A stretch of DNA of 64,000 nucleotides, from NCBI GenBank assembly GCA_003512955.1, contig DOTG01000046.1:1-64000 (forward strand), written 5' to 3'. Made by a program: the position numbers and the translations under genes. This DNA comes from Marinilabiliales bacterium. Lineage in GTDB: Bacteria; Bacteroidota; Bacteroidia; Bacteroidales; SZUA-534. The first letter of the stretch is position 1. Each line of letters opens with the position of its first letter. The notes beneath the pieces are model-generated. The model ran no database searches. It was not told the origin of the DNA and was given only the letters and a program-made list of their open reading frames with translations. This document shows positions 63,169-64,000 of the stretch, piece after piece.

Positions 63169-63615
63169 ATGTCCGCTAACGTTTCAAATAATCCCGATTC
63201 AAAACAGCATCAGCTCGACCTGCGTTACTTGCAAATGGCACGTATCTGGTCAGAGAATTCCTATTGCAAACGAAGGAAAGTAGGAGCTTTATTAGTGAAA
63301 GACCGGATGATTATTTCCGACGGCTACAATGGAACCCCTTCGGGATTTGAGAACAATTGCGAGGATGAAAACAACAAAACCAAACCTTACGTGTTACATG
63401 CCGAGGCAAATGCAATCACAAAAGTGGCCAAATCGTCGAACAGTAGTGATGGCGCCACCTTGTATGTAACATCGTCTCCCTGTTTGGAATGTGCCAAATT
63501 AATCATCCAGGCCGGAATCAAACGGGTGGTTTTCTCCGATGCCTACAGGACTCCTGAGGGAATTGAACTTTTAGAGAAAGCTGGAATAGAAATTAAACAG
63601 ATTGAAAATAATTAA
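63169..63615 (+). CDS. dCMP deaminase family protein (ComEB-like)
   Basis: This 148-residue zinc enzyme has HAEANA (H77, catalytic E79) and the PCLEC motif (C105, C108), with the substrate-loop GYNGTPSGFENNC near residues 52-64 typical of deoxycytidylate deaminases. It should convert dCMP to dUMP for thymidylate synthesis in the cytoplasm. It is 2 bp before the S41 peptidase gene. This pair is frequently seen in Bacteroidota. Confidence 0.92.
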   Translation: MSANVSNNPDSKQHQLDLRYLQMARIWSENSYCKRRKVGALLVKDRMIISDGYNGTPSGFENNCEDENNKTKPYVLHAEANAITKVAKSSNSSDGATLYVTSSPCLECAKLIIQAGIKRVVFSDAYRTPEGIELLEKAGIEIKQIENN

Positions 63616-63617
63616 TT

Positions 63618-64000
63618 ATGAGTTGGTTGCAGAAGATGTCAAAATACGGGATGCCTTTGGTCATTGCCCTTTCTGTTATTTTAGGGATGGTTATTCAACA
63701 AAATATCGATACCCAAAAATTTAATGGGAAAAATTCCGGGTTCCAGGCAGGAAACAAACTCGATGCAGTAATTGATTATGTAAACCGGGAATATGTAGAT
63801 ACGGTGGATGTACCGTCCCTCGTCGAAAATACAATCCCAAAAATCCTTGAAGAGTTGGACCCCCACTCCGTTTATATTCCAGCCGTTGATTATGAGGCGG
63901 TAAATGAACCCCTGGAAGGTAATTTTGATGGAATCGGCGTCCAATTTAACATTCAAAAAGATACCGTTTCTGTTGTTAAAGTAATCTTAGGCGGCCCATC
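63618..64000 (+). CDS. CtpA-type S41 peptidase, N-terminal part (cut by window end)
   Basis: The first 127 residues of a carboxy-terminal processing protease are present. An N-terminal membrane segment (about 10-27) precedes DAVIDYVNREYVD and the hallmark LDPHSVYIP, and then the start of a PDZ domain (NFDGIGVQFNIQKD). The catalytic domain is beyond the window. It is a periplasmic, inner-membrane-anchored peptidase by analogy. Confidence 0.9.
   Translation, partial: MSWLQKMSKYGMPLVIALSVILGMVIQQNIDTQKFNGKNSGFQAGNKLDAVIDYVNREYVDTVDVPSLVENTIPKILEELDPHSVYIPAVDYEAVNEPLEGNFDGIGVQFNIQKDTVSVVKVILGGP

Overview
The window comes from a member of the Bacteroidota, probably a free-living marinilabilial or Prolixibacteraceae-like organism. 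The evidence is two SusC/SusD pairs, a one-protein hybrid two-component regulator, a TamL-type outer-membrane lipoprotein, type IX secretion (T9SS) C-terminal tails, DUF4834, and promoters of the Bacteroidota form TTTG-N18..20-TAnnTTTG before both tRNA genes. The family-level placement is inference; the phylum is secure.

Layout. (1) 1-3.3 kb: AT-rich cassette-like genes (a protein with a HEPN-type R-x4-H motif, an S41 peptidase, a DHCW-motif cupin) separated by three related imperfect palindromes that resemble integron attC sites. (2) 3.7-6.7 kb, minus strand: a TerB-like protein and TamL. (3) 6.9-14.1 kb, minus strand: a five-gene electron-transfer operon, in transcription order a His-rich b-type-cytochrome-like membrane protein, a membrane-anchored Fe-S/FAD oxidoreductase, a 20-haem and a 22-haem cytochrome c, and an outer-membrane barrel. 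It looks like a complete inner-membrane to outer-membrane electron conduit. (4) 14.4-19.1 kb: NYN-domain protein, a barrel protein, tRNA-Lys(CTT), a methyltransferase, an acyltransferase and the remnant of a REP-associated (Y1) transposase. (5) 19.2-30.7 kb, minus strand: an island of hydrolases and small membrane proteins, with three patatin-like phospholipases, an alpha/beta hydrolase, a LecA-like lectin, an M15 peptidase with a peptidoglycan-binding-like tail, a DNase-I/EEP-fold enzyme, a FISUMP lipoprotein, a holin-like protein, a membrane/coiled-coil protein and several unknowns. Four near-identical 34-bp intergenic repeats and a degenerate 22-bp tandem array lie inside it. I consider this the best candidate for an undescribed system.

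(6) 31.4-35.1 kb: a DUF3352-like propeller protein, an MntP-like membrane protein, a DUF4834 protein and tRNA-Leu(CAA). (7) 35.15-62.7 kb: a polysaccharide utilisation locus. The hybrid sensor-regulator is divergent from GH30, LamG-GH43-GH43, GH2, GH30, a secreted binding-module protein, two small lipoproteins, SusC-SusD, SusC-SusD and a third lipoprotein. The enzyme mix points to a galactose- and arabinose-bearing polymer such as type II arabinogalactan or beta-1,6-galactan (inference). A motif repeated at 21-bp spacing before the first GH30 gene and before the binding-module gene is a candidate operator for the sensor. (8) 63.2-64 kb: dCMP deaminase and the start of a CtpA-type S41 peptidase cut by the window end.
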